Below, piece by piece: positions 52,801 through 63,540 of a stretch of 64,000 nucleotides of DNA. Position 1 is the stretch's first letter; each line of letters opens with the position of its first letter. A program made the translations under genes and the position numbers. Where the stretch lies: the NCBI RefSeq assembly GCF_019649055.1, contig NW_026570252.1, forward strand, positions 124,001 to 188,000, written 5' to 3'. Source of the stretch: Paramacrobiotus metropolitanus (taxonomy: Eukaryota > Tardigrada > Eutardigrada > Parachela > Macrobiotidae). Under the pieces are notes generated by a model. It saw only the letters and a list, made by a program, of their open reading frames with translations, was not told the origin of the DNA and did no database searches.

Positions 52801-54194
52801 AAAAACTGGGCATCGGAAAACTGCATCTTTCGAAACGGACCCAAAGTCTTTGGTTTCATGTAGCATCGATGATCCCCTATGACATGTTCTCGACAGGTCT
52901 TGCAAAACATCTCGCCGCAACGATGAATGGCTCCCGGTTTTCTTCTCATCGTGGAATAAACTGATCCGCATTGGTTGCACAATTTTACGGTACTGCAAAT
53001 GCTACGTCGATTGCGAAACAACATCTCTGTGCCGGGACCCAGCTTATGGTGATCAAAGCAAGACTGTCCATAAAATTGCCGATTGCAATCAGTGCAGGCG
53101 ATCATGTTCGAGGTGTCCATTAAACAACTTGGACGCAGGCACTGATTACACTGTCCCGCGCAACGGTGATTTCTTCGGTCGTTGTACCCTTTGTTGCACT
53201 CAAAACACCAATAGCCACGGTTGAAGAAAGCCGTCATAGAGGTCAACACGTCAAAATTGCGATTATGGAACAATAGGCAGATATGCTTCTTCTCAGGTTT
53301 TCCGCTGTATACTATACTGTTGGCTTGCATGGTGCTAACGATAACAACCTGATAACCAGGAAGTACCTTTTCAAAAGCCGTGACATCCGCGAGCGTGTAT
53401 TCCCGGATAGGTAGGCCAGCATCTTCAATCAGCTCCTTCGACAGCGCAAGGATTTCTCTCTTTCCTTTGGCAATGTGTCTGGCGTAATCCTCCCGACCAT
53501 CCGCAAAGGCTTTACCGATTACCAGCGCGCGGGCCATACAAATCTCGTCGTCGTTGTTGACCAAGATGACCGACCTCATCTTCTTCAGCTTCTGGTACAA
53601 TAACAACGGGACGTCCCGGACACATCGACCAGACGGAATCTCCGTATGCTCCACGGAAACCGCAAACGAATCATCAATGATCAACTCTTGATGCGAATTG
53701 AGGACCTTCGATATTTCCGCCATCCAACGCTGCACGGTCAGCTGTGATCGCAAAGTCGGGGGCGTCCAGATAGGAAAGGACAAATGTGCCGACTCCACCG
53801 ATACACGAACATATTGGTGATCTGCGATTCCCTCCAAAACAGTTGCAAGAATATAATCCAATACAGCCACTATCACAGCAGGTGCTTCGATGAAACTGAT
53901 AGCGTCCAAATCATGCACGCTAACCATAAACCACTTGAAACGCATATTGTGAGTCTTCGAAAACCGGTGCCCTTTAGCCTCGACAGCAACATGTTCGGCC
54001 ACTTGAAAATTCTCAGGGATACCACCTCCCACTTGAGGCTCATTAAATACCCAGTCATTCATACCGGCCAACTCGGCAGCATCAACCATGTCCTCATGCG
54101 ATAAGACCATTGCCTCATCATCAAAGACCCAGTCGTCTAAGGCCGCTAAAGCCGCCGCATCAACAAGGTCATCTTCCGATAACTCGTAATCCAT
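49874..54194 (-). pseudogene. Protein-primed DNA polymerase B, full-length locus with breaks
   Basis: Seven exons on the minus strand: 54194-52743, 52598-52461, 52401-51091, 51028-50743, 50686-50483, 50422-50343, 50283-49874, with GT-AG introns of about 55-145 bp; total about 1290 codons, normal for Polintons. Landmarks in order: N-terminal domain with zinc-binding CxxC clusters, exonuclease motif I (FFDFETYV), FHGC/WYHGCPEC block, palm motif A (FDVCSEYPYVNK), motif B (LNSFWGRLG, split by an intron), motif C DTDS (split by an intron), and FVSLGPKTYSYK. Breaks: an in-frame TGA at 52173-52171 and a frame change near 51706, both also in the left arm. It replicates the element in intact relatives; this copy looks damaged. 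The ATG follows the promoter palindrome. Confidence 0.85.
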
Positions 54195-54360
54195 ATTTTT
54201 TAAGAGTAAAAAAAATCCGACGAAACGAAATAGTGAACACTGAATTTGCACAAATGCAGATTTTGAAAGTCAGAAAATTACTAGAGCGAAATTTCAACTG
54301 TCAGAATTTAACTTTGAGTGATTTATGGATCATCGGATTTTATACCGCGAAAAGCGTCGA

Positions 54361-54385
54361 TTTGCATACCAGCCTCCTATGCAAA
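54361..54385 (-). promoter_or_regulatory. Palindromic promoter element of the right PolB
   Basis: TTTGCATA-N9-TATGCAAA, the mirror image of 36089-36113, again followed on the minus strand by TATAAAA before the PolB start at 54194. Confidence 0.75.
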
Positions 54386-54582
54386 CTACACAATTTTTAT
54401 TCACACTGGACACGTACGAGTTCAGAAGTACGATTCATAACCAGGAAGTGAAAACAAGGAAGTAAACAAACGAAACATAGTAAAAAAACAAACAAAAAAT
54501 AGCATCCGCCAGCATTCCTGTGGGGGTTCCGGTGGGGGTAATGGAAAACAACAAGAATAACAAAACAATACTAAAAGCCACA

Positions 54583-55420
54583 CTAATTCAACATAATGAC
54601 GTCGTCATCGTCTTCGTCCTGGTGGTCGCTGGCGTCCATGTCCGGTTCGGAAGCCGAATCCGAAATATGATCCACATCATCGTCGGACAGTAGCCATGTG
54701 CTATCTGCAAGAATTGCCGAAAAAAAATTTTTGCAAACGAAAGCTGGAACAATAACGTTAGTAGAACCAGTTACCTGAATCGGCCATCGACACATCGTCG
54801 TCTTCCTCCTCGTCGCCCTTCTCCGACCCTGATTCAAAATACCTAAAATTACAAGAGTAAATCACTTTATAAAACACAATTAAAAATTAATTCATCACAG
54901 AGACAAGGAATATCCTCACCGCTCATTTCTGCATCGCTGTCGCAATCGGTCTCTCCACCGTCTCCGTCCCAGTGCATAACCTGCGGCACGGCGTCGTAGA
55001 GCTGGCAGTGGTGGGTGCGGTTCACGCTGTTGTAGCCAAGGTCCACTGTGTGGAGGGCCGGCAAGTCCTTCAATGGCTTCAGAATGTCGTGACTGCTGAT
55101 CCCGTTGTTCGCCAAAGTGAGCCGCTTCAGGTTCGGTGTCGCGGTTGCCAGCAACTCGAAATGGGGAGTGTCCGGGTTGTATCCCAGCTGGTTATCGTTA
55201 AGCTGCAGTTGGGTCAGTTGGGGCAGCGGTGGCAGTCCAAGAACCGACTTCACTCCACAGGCATTGGCCGACAGGCAACGCAGATCAGTGAAACGCTGCA
55301 GCGGTATATCACGAAAATCACTAAAAGGAACTCATCCAAGATGATGGTCTTGGCATCGCTGGGCTCGTCGGCCAGGTACGCAAACAGGTTAATAGAAGTA
55401 TAAATAGGAGAGCGGAACAT
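54583..55420 (-). pseudogene. ANP32-like gene, right-arm copy with a frameshift
   Basis: Same three exons as the left copy: 55420-54920, 54828-54775 and 54704-54583. A single base is missing near 55332 (TTCCTTTTAG versus TTCCCTTTTAG in the left copy), which shifts the frame before the leucine-rich repeats. Splice sites and the acidic tail exons are preserved. The left-arm copy is therefore the only one with an open frame. Confidence 0.78.
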
Positions 55421-55616
55421 TATGCAGATAATGTGCAAAACAGTGTACAGCGACAACAAGTACAATACTACACACACTCAACAAGTGCACAATAATTTGT
55501 AGGTATTACACAATAATTAACAGTTATTATGAATAAACGTACAGTGTACATTGCGTTATATATGTAGTCTGTCCTGTGCAAAATAGCTCAGTTCGGTAGA
55601 CAAAGACAATTGCCAC

Positions 55617-55657
55617 GATTTGCATAGGAGCCGTTGCATAGGAGGCTCGTATGCAAT
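55617..55657 (-). promoter_or_regulatory. Palindromic promoter element of the right ANP32-like gene
   Basis: Mirror copy of 34817-34857: a TTTGCATA half-site (55619-55626), then GTTGCATA-N9-TATGCAAT (55633-55657), with TATATAA further toward the gene. Confidence 0.7.
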
Positions 55658-55861
55658 AATCGGATAGCAAGTAACTGCATGCAAGCGGTGGTTGGTCGCC
55701 GTGTATGCTAACTGCCACCCGCACGCTGCTACGCCACCCGCACACCGTATCCCACCATACGCAGGACTGCACCCATAGACATTTTCCCAATTATATGGGC
55801 TACAGTCCTGCGTAGGATGGGCGTTTTCTATTGGCTACGGGTCCTGAGTGCTGCTATAACG

Positions 55862-56594
55862 TCAGCAGCATAAAGCGTCGTCGACCTTCCGGTCGCGTGT
55901 GCGCTTGTGCAGGTGGATTAGCAACCGGTCCGACTGCTCGTCGTCGCGAATACATCTTCCACAGTAAGAATGGAAGACGACAGGAATGCCCACCTTGGGT
56001 ACGTCGTAGATCAGCAGTGTCGTCAACTCAACGAGAGCCGGCTGAAGGTCGGTATTCAGCCGGCAACCGCCCTCCAACGGCAGACGATAGTACAGGCGAT
56101 CGCGAATTAGCAGCGGCAGCATGAAATTGTGCACGTAGACCACCACGGCGCCGCAGCAAACACCGGTGGTGATCCAATTATGACGTGCGCGGAAGGAGAT
56201 GGGTCCGCAGAGTGCCCAGGCGCGATTCAACGTGACCAGCCAGTGGAAGTAATACACCAGTGGGGATATGACGTATATGGAATATAAGCGTAAGGTACAC
56301 AGGGAATCACTCAGCCGTACTGACCCGTACGTACGCTGCACGATGTCCAATGCCCGGTCCAGACATCCGAACGCCACATTACTGCACATTATGGCGACAA
56401 TGTACATGTTGAAGGGTGTCCGCAGGGATGCCTGGGTCAGTGTTGCCAGTAGCGCCAGAGCGTTCAACGTTACGGCCATTGTTCCGGTGCTGCGCGCCGG
56501 CATCCAAAGAGACGTTGACCGGCGGTGAGAATGGCCGGGAGTCCGGATGATTGACGGCCGACAGATTATGAGTCGTTGTCGCGTTCAATTCCAT
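55862..56594 (-). pseudogene. 5' part (TM1-TM5) of the receptor gene split by the Polinton
   Basis: The N-terminus (ATG at 56594) has sequons NAT, NLS and NVS, then the frame shifts near 56505 and continues as TM1 (TMAVTLNALALLATLTQA), SLRTPFNMYIVAIMCSNVAF, WLVTLNRAWALCGPISF (the DRY region), VHNFMLPLLIRDRLYYRLPL with the conserved extracellular-loop Cys, and TM5 to HKRTRDRK. The frame ends in TGA exactly at the Polinton junction. The remaining TM6-7 part is at 34428-34618. Same family as the receptor at 1386. One frameshift upstream and one near the junction suggest decay. Confidence 0.78.
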
Positions 56595-57091
56595 TTTATT
56601 CAAAGTCCACTTGGGGATCAAGGTAGAATGCGGCACTTGCGCCAGACAATCTAACTGTGACGAGTGAGATAGGTAAATCAAAAGGGCCAGCGCTGAGAAA
56701 GCTAGCCTTTTATAGATACAGGTAAATAGGTACAAAGGGGTTATACGAACATGTCGTACATATTACAGAATAATTTCCGGTAGAAAAACACGCATGAGGA
56801 TTCATCCAGTGTTGCAATAAAGGTCAAATGATACAGCCATGAAAAGTTTAACCGTTTCCGGTTACATTTACAGTTCCAAACGGATTCATATCCTTATGAA
56901 GTGTAACAAAAGCCGATCCCTGCACCGGTTGAATGGGTCAAATAGAAAAGCCAACAATAATAATTATAGCAAAATTGCATCATTTTTCCTTCTAGACCTC
57001 GAATGATTACGGACCCGTCATGCTCAGGTCCAATTGAGGATGGTGGTAACTAGAGACATCATCAAGGACAGCATACCACTGCACATGTTTG

Positions 57092-57210
57092 GGCCAGGGT
57101 CAAAAAAAGGGAGGAAAAATTAAAGGGAGGGATTTTCTTTGGTTAGAAAGAGGGATGGAAGACTAAAGGAAAGTTTTTCGAGCGGTCAAACAGAGATAGG
57201 GAAATCGTTT
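57092..57210 (+). mobile_element. Solo end of the hAT-like foldback family
   Basis: Starts GGCCAGGGTCAAAAAAAGGGAGG and continues with the AAAGGGAGGGATTTTCTTTGG and GAGCGGTC blocks seen at 10448-10560, but more diverged and without the opposite end. A relic of the same transposon family. Confidence 0.7.
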
Positions 57211-57409
57211 GGTCAGAATAAGAAGACGAGTTTTTGCTCTGTCAAGGGTTTGGAAAAAAAGTGTAAAAGGAATTCTGGCACCAGCAATTTGAAAAATGCA
57301 ACTTATTTGCAGAAAACAAACTCGTACGACCATTCTTCAGCAACTACAACTACATAATAATAATTATTAACATTGACAGAGCGAACTGTGCCGCTCCCCT
57401 GTGTTTCAA

Positions 57410-57683
57410 TACTTCGCTTCGTCCATTATTTTAATCAGTACCGCTTTAGGGATCAATATATTAATCACTTCACTGAATTGACAGCCTCTGTGGCGGGCGG
57501 CTACATGAACAACCACGGCTGACTCAAATGAAGTCTATGCATGCCATTCAGTCCATGCAGTCTATGCAGCTTATCAGTGATGCAATATATGCAGCAAGAC
57601 CAGCACTGTATCTATGCAGTAAAAGTGATTAATATATTGATCCCTAAAGTGGTGCTGATTAAAATAATGGACGAAGCGAAGTA
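57410..57683. repeat. Inverted repeat with 59-bp arms
   Basis: Arms 57410-57468 and 57625-57683 (TACTTCGCTTCGTCCATTA and its complement, with about two mismatches) enclose 156 bp containing several CTATGCAG repeats. Probably a foldback miniature transposon. Confidence 0.7.
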
Positions 57684-58424
57684 TACAATTAGATAATAGA
57701 TGCAGGGACTGATTCACGGTCACCGATAGGATTCGCAAAGAGTAAGGGTTTTTCTTATGGATCCTGCTTTTTTGTACTTGTATTATGACACACGCTGTAG
57801 GGTTTTGCTGGTGACCCGGTCGGGCGGGTGATTTAGTAGGTGATTTTTCAATCATTGATCAGGCCTTCACCACATTACTGATTGCAGATTGGATTCTAGT
57901 AAATTTGCAATTGAGAGCAGTTAACTATGAATTATGAACTAAAATAATAATTTAGAAATTAAATCACGGAATATATTATTAGATTTTATGTGGTGTCTGC
58001 ACCGTCGGTACTTGTTTATGTACTGTAATAATCTAGGATTACTGGGGATTTTTATTTTAACTCATGTTATAACAACAAGTCATAAAACTACGGCTCGAAA
58101 TGACCGACATGGTGCTGAAAAAAGTATGCTGATCATGTAATTGATCTGCCTTACACATAACGCTGGATACCATAATCCTCGCTCTTTTTACCTACAGTGT
58201 ATGAACCGTCGCGCGCAGTTGCCAAATTTCATGTTACAACACAATCATCTCAAAACACGAGATTTTTCATTTTCGTTGTTTTTTTTGCTACAAGAAGTCA
58301 AGAACTAACATTTTAGTGAGTGCACAGTAAACGAGCCACCTCGCGTGCAATAACTAATAAGCCATAATACTGGTAGCCTAGCAGCACAGGGGTAGTATCT
58401 CAGGCAACTGATTTCCCCTTATAT

Positions 58425-58556
58425 ATTGCAGGAAAAACTGTATTGCCAAGTCGAAACAGCACTTTTTAGTACGGTGAGTTATAATTATGCTAATCGGATA
58501 CACCTCACTGTACGAAAAAATGCGGTTTCGACTTGGCAATACGGCATTCCTGCAAT
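58425..58556. repeat. Inverted-repeat miniature element
   Basis: Arms of about 52 bp (58425-58478 and 58503-58556; inner block GTATTGCCAAGTCGAAAC and its complement) around a short spacer. Ends ATTGCAGG. MITE-like, no target duplication recognised. Confidence 0.65.
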
Positions 58557-58626
58557 AATCCGTACTGCAGTATCCTGTATAGGCCGCAAGACGAGAACAG
58601 TAAAACCTCTCTACTACATACACTCT

Positions 58627-58752
58627 CCGTTCTTAGCTCCCCGAATGTTGCAACGAGGTGTATGTTACATAGGGGCAATGACCCTAGGGGCAGTTGTTAA
58701 CCCACCCCCCGGAGGGCTAGGCCATATATTGATTAACAGAAGCTAAGAACGG
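58627..58752. repeat. Short inverted repeat, possible pogo/Tigger-like MITE
   Basis: CCGTTCTTAGCT (58627-58638) is complemented at 58741-58752. Just upstream, CAGTAAAACCTCTCTACTACA (58599 onward) resembles the terminal sequence of Tc1/mariner pogo-type elements. Low support. Confidence 0.3.
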
Positions 58753-60413
58753 TGACGCTGATGATTTGCTTATAAAATACATATTATTTCTTCAAAATGA
58801 ACTCTGGCGCTTTTGTATTGCACCAGTAGGTTTTGCAACAGTTAACTCTGCTGCTAATGCTTGTTGTTTGCTGTCATTGGTACCAACCAAGCGAACCTGT
58901 GGTGTTCCGCCCGGGTACTGACATACTGTCTTGAGCGACCAATCCTAATACATGTTACTCGTCTACAGTGTCCGCTCTCGATTCCTGATCACTGTCCAGC
59001 GTCCACTGCATGTGTTTAGGGGTCCGGATATTACACGGTTGTGCACTCAATACCCAATATGGGCTGCTGGACGAGAAAATACCAGTGAACTGCAACAGAG
59101 GCGCACAGCGAGATGGGGAACTGCAAATAAACTAGCAACAACAGGGTACTGGTGCCGTCAGACACAGACATTCGTAGACAGCCTCAGACTTTCATTGGTC
59201 AGACTCAGCACTTCAGCCCGGACCTCTTTGAAGCCATGGCGCAAGTGCGTAAAAAGCAGCGAGATATGTGACGAGAATATTGTAGCTAATTAAGCCTAAT
59301 TTATTCTGATGAGAGAAGGACCAAAAACAATTGACAGGTAATTAACCACTGTATAGTTGCACACATTGATTTGGCACCGCAGCATTCGCCTCCTATGTGC
59401 GCGTGGTACTCGTATACGTGTTACTACCGGTGCGCTTTTCAACCTTCACGCTTTTAACGACTATACAGTTCGATCTATTTCTGCAACAGTAATGGTGTCA
59501 AAAAGACGTAGAAAAAATGAAAGTAGTTTAATTTTATATACACTACTAGTTGTGGACTACGCTCAAATAAATTAATTTGCACCACTCATTGCCATGGCTG
59601 TCTGTTACTTACTTCCGCTCTGACTGGCTGGCTGGAAACATTGAGCAACCGGTACTCAGCAGGCACAGTGGATGTGAAATACATGTAGCAGTAGGAGTGG
59701 GAGTCGACTGAATGAATCGAAGGTTACATAATAGTAAGCGTGCGCATACCCCTCACAGCGTAGGCCGCACAATGGCGGACTAAGCCGACCAATCAGGAAA
59801 ACAATTGCATGGCATGATAAAATGGTTAAGTTCGTGAATAAAGTTACATAATTTGTGATGTTGCCAAAAATGATTTTTTACGGCAACATGAATTAAATGC
59901 GATGGATAAATATCCGGGCTTGTCAAAAATTAAAAGTCTGTTGTTTAGTAAAATGCTCTTTTCGTATTGCGTACAAGCGACTTCGAATGCTTTTTATGAC
60001 TATAGACAAGTCTCGAACACGATTTTGATTTTCCTTCTTGTGCGGTAGCTTAGGAAATGTTGTTTTTGCGCACTCTAATCACATTTTTGCATTATCTGTA
60101 GCCAAATACGAGTAATCGGAGGTGAAGACTTCGCAGACCGCCTGTATACAACCATTGACCCATCATACCACCTTTCATACCAATTTTGACTCCGCACGCC
60201 ACCATTTATTGTGTCCTAATACTTTTAGGATTTTACGAAGTATTATCTGGGACAACCGAATGATTTGCCTGCGCAATCACATTCATAACGACGCGCTGCG
60301 CTTCGTAGAATGCCGCATTATCGGAGGATATAAAACGAAAAATGAGGCTATTAACCCTTTCGGCCGGTCGTCCAGGGCGTCATTTAGGGTAAGCACTGAA
60401 ACGTGAACTGCTG

Positions 60414-61050
60414 GGTTAAGGGATTTGGCCCGGTACATAGTACAAAATTGGGGTACATAAACGGAATTTTCGCTGTCGCGCACTTCTAAACACTTTTTTG
60501 CATAGCTTTATGACATCCGGTTCGGGAGTTATTAATGAAATAAAATGCCAAAAGTTTAAACGCGCGGAGGTGTACCAAAAGTCTCATTATGAACGAATGC
60601 TCTTCAAATTCTTCACGTAAACGCACATTACTGAGAAGATCGTTTTGGTACCGAACGAGCTTTCTGCCATTTTTCTCAAATTTTAAAATGAATTTCAAAA
60701 ATTTTAAAAATTAATTTAAAATTTGAGAAAAATGGTAGAAAGCTGGTTCGGTACCAAAACGATCTTCACAGTAATGTGCCTTTTTGTGCAAAATTTGAAG
60801 AGCATCGGTTAATATGAGACTTTTTGTACACTACCGCGCGTTTAAACTTTTGGAATTTTATTTCACTAATAACTCCCGAACCGGATGTTGCGCGCACATA
60901 CCGTTTTTTCGCCTATGTATACGAATCCATTGGCAGTTTTGGCTACAAAATATCATAAAGCAATGCAAAAAAGTGTGTGGGAGTGCGCGACAGCGAAAGT
61001 TGCCGTCGATGTATACAAATTTGGTGCTATGTACCGGGCCAAATCTCTCA
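60414..61050. repeat. Long-arm foldback element, about 640 bp
   Basis: Two arms of about 300 bp, centred near 60713, share in inverted order TTTGGCCCGGTACATAG, TTTCGCTGTCGCGCAC, AACTCCCGAACCGGATG, GTTTAAACG and AAACGATCTTC with moderate divergence. The centre is the palindrome AATTTTAAAAATT. Related sequence is at 535-665. No coding capacity. Confidence 0.7.
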
Positions 61051-61574
61051 AATGCAACAACTGCATGACATAAGCGGCTTCCGTGAAACAGCATACATAA
61101 AAATATGCTGCGATAGAAAGACTGGTACCTGCAAGCTGATTTTTGATTATACCTACCCAACAATACTATCACAGTTACTGTAATTTATTACTTTAAAGAA
61201 AATGTAGAAAAAAACAAATGATAGTATGCGGAGCCATATGCGGTGAAACATGATTTGCGGCATATTCCTCATAATTTGTCCACGCAATTCAAACCGGTGG
61301 GAAGTAGTGCGTGAATAAACAATTCGAAAAGTTTATAAGCGGATGTAAAAGGTCTTATTATGACCCTAACTTCTCTAAATTTTCCTACCTAAACGAAAAT
61401 AAAAATGAACACCAGTTGCATATTAGTTGAATTAATAAAAAGGCTTGATGTGTTAATATAAACAGTATGCAGAAGTTAATAGTAAATTACATCGCATATT
61501 ACATAAGTAACAAGAACAGAAATCCTTGACATCATTGCCGTTCAGCTAATTTAAAGGCAAAATACACATCTGAA

Positions 61575-62060
61575 TTAATTGTATAAGTAACTGAACACCA
61601 ACTGTACAAATACATTAGTTATTTTAAGGATTACTTTTTTGACTTTATTTGCTCTAAAGAAACCGTGTTGCAGCAAAATTGCTTTCATATTACCACTGGC
61701 CGTTGAACCGAAGATAGTTGAGGAAATCTGGCAAGTAATTCCAGTAAAAATTAAATAACAGCACCATCTGTCAAGTTTATCATACTCGTATCTGTCTAGA
61801 GGCGAATAATTGGCGATGAGTGAGATATCGAAGCACCGTAATACTATTGCTCTGCAAAAGATTGACAGCCGCACCTCCATCGTTTTTCCACACTGCACAT
61901 GTAAACTGGGAACGATTTCTTGTACTTCCGCGTTATACAACTGATCATGCACGGTGAGCCGTTTCTCTACACTTAAGTTCGCGCTTAAAGAGGTCTGAAA
62001 TCTAAACTCCGTAAAAGCCCAAAACACCGCAGGCCGTAGAGATGTGAACGGTTCAATCAA
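61575..62060 (-). CDS. Hypothetical 161-codon ORF
   Basis: One of the longest frames outside identified genes. It includes a Cys/Leu-rich middle (IFCRAIVLRCFDISLIANYS), a hydrophobic segment (CCYLIFTGITCQI) and a basic C-terminus. I recognise no family; it could be an exon of a membrane protein or chance. No splice or promoter evidence was found. Confidence 0.22.
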   Translation of the reverse strand: MIEPFTSLRPAVFWAFTEFRFQTSLSANLSVEKRLTVHDQLYNAEVQEIVPSLHVQCGKTMEVRLSIFCRAIVLRCFDISLIANYSPLDRYEYDKLDRWCCYLIFTGITCQISSTIFGSTASGNMKAILLQHGFFRANKVKKVILKITNVFVQLVFSYLYN

Positions 62061-63098
62061 TTCGGTTTATGGGATACACAAGCGAATAGACAAGCGACTC
62101 GACTACCCTTCAATTTCTAATAATAACTTCTTATAAGTTTTTCTAATAAAAGCGCAAGCCGCTTTAATCGGTTCGGCTGCAGCGGTAATCCGTGTCGAAC
62201 CGAACCGAACAGACTTTCACCGGAAATTTTTAGTGAATTTTTTTAAGGTCATAGGACAACAATTCAGCAAGCATATTTTTGGTATTTCGACCTTTAGAGT
62301 TGTTGAGCGCTTCGTAAGAAATTTCAGCGAAAATCTCAAAATGCTGACTCCTTCTCGACCAGAATTTCTTCTGTTTTACCCGATATTTACACGAAAACGC
62401 GCTTAAAAAAGTTTTTGTAGCCTTGTATTCGGTTAAAGTCGCGATTAGCCGGGGTTTTTTTTTGTTCGACTTGAACCATAACCGACTCAAACGGTTCAGT
62501 GAACCGAAAAACTGTGTGCTTCGAAAATCCAAGAACCAAACCGAACGGAACCGGTTTAACCGCGGTTACAAACGGTACGGTTCGGTTTTTGACATCACTG
62601 CCACAGGGATAAGCATCTCACAACCGCCTAAGCTGGGAACTACGTTGAGATGCAACTACAGCCAAGTGCTGTCCTTGCAGTATTGATACAGATGTTACGA
62701 GTATTGTTAATAGCTGTGCGATTCGGCCCGAGGCTGACTGCAGTCAAGTGTTAAGGTTTCCCCAAACAAAACATTTTTCTAAGAAATCTTCAGTATTTTC
62801 AAAAGTTTTCTTGTCCAGAAATGACCCCATTGGTGCTACAAAGGTCACTCAAAACAGTTCATTTGGAATAATTTATAGCCACATCAGCCCATCAGGTTAT
62901 TGTGTTTTTCGGCTGTTACCGGGACAACTTGGAGAAAGCAGCCGCGGGCCGAATCGCTCAGCTATCAAAAAATAATATCTGTATAAATACTGCAAAGACA
63001 GCAATTGGCTGTAGTTGCATCTGTTACAAGAAAACCGGCACTGAAATTTTGTTTTAACCGCCCGCACAACTGCATTATAGCACTAAATAACCTGACAA
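62061..63098. other. Intergenic, with a possible hAT-like MITE end
   Basis: GGTTCGGTTTTTGACATCACTG (about 62577-62600) resembles the right end of palindromic hAT MITEs, and CGAACCGAACCGAAC occurs at about 62198-62211; a matching left terminus was not found. Otherwise no feature. Confidence 0.3.
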
Positions 63099-63540
63099 AT
63101 GATGTCGTCCGCTGCTGCCATGACCTTAACCGTGAGCTACTGCAAGCTGACTTGCAAAATTGTCTGGTTCTTTATAATTGTGTGGTGCATCCCGGCAACA
63201 TTCTGCCAACTGGTTGCACCGTTGGGCAAATATACCTGGTTGAATCGCGGTATCTTTCCGTCTGCAGTACCAACGCCGGGCAGTGTAATTCATGACCAGG
63301 TGCAAGTACCGGCTTTGTCCCGTAAAACCGCCGACAATGGTAGCCCAGCGGATGTTTCTTTTGAAATGTCATGTGCGGGTCTGACCTCCGCGGCTGCCCT
63401 GCAGTGCCCGTGCGCGGGGGTTGGCCATCGGTGCGCTGACCAGGCATCGATCTGCAATGCCAATCATAAATGCGTTTGTGATTCCGCCCTCGGATATCAG
63501 GATGCCACGGGGAAGCGATGCATTCGATATACAACTACCA
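63099..63540 (+). CDS. First exon of a cysteine-rich secreted protein (partial)
   Basis: From the ATG at 63099, a hydrophobic core (KIVWFFIIVWCIPATFC) gives a signal peptide. It is followed by a polar linker and a Cys-rich module, LQCPCAGVGHRCADQASICN then KCVCDSALGYQ...GKRC, similar to EB/EGF-like modules with the pattern C-x-C...C...C...C-x-C...C. The frame reaches a GTACGT donor at 63541 in phase 1. Later exons were not identified before the window ends. Likely an extracellular or surface protein; family uncertain. Confidence 0.5.

Larger units (their letters stand above)
34619..55855. mobile_element. Polinton/Maverick (adintovirus-like) element, 21.2 kb
   Basis: The termini begin AGCAGCACTCAGG (the AG start is typical of Polintons) and are flanked by a perfect 6-bp duplication ATAACG (34613-34618 and 55856-55861), the size Polinton integrases make. 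Hallmark genes present: protein-primed DNA polymerase B, double-jelly-roll major capsid protein, penton-like minor capsid protein, adenain-like protease and a pVI/pX-like virion protein. Extra genes: ANP32-like, PC4-like, TBP-like, and several unknown. Retroviral-type integrase and FtsK/HerA ATPase were not found. The left 4.57 kb is an inverted copy of the right end. Confidence 0.92.
51286..55855 (-). repeat. Right terminal inverted repeat arm, 4.57 kb
   Basis: Partner of the left arm. Here the PolB gene continues unbroken past the arm boundary at 51286 into unique sequence, so this side is the original and the left arm is the copy. Confidence 0.92.
56736..61574. other. Intergenic region with small foldback elements
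   Basis: No gene recognised in 4.8 kb. It contains the element fragments and hairpins listed separately (57092, 57410, 58425, 58627, 60414). All open frames are under about 115 codons without recognisable domains. Confidence 0.4.

Noticed and set aside
34619-55855. The inverted arms as a pure assembly artefact
   Set aside because: The arms differ by several independent indels, and each end is flanked by the same 6-bp duplication and by matching halves of one receptor gene. Long reads would still be decisive.
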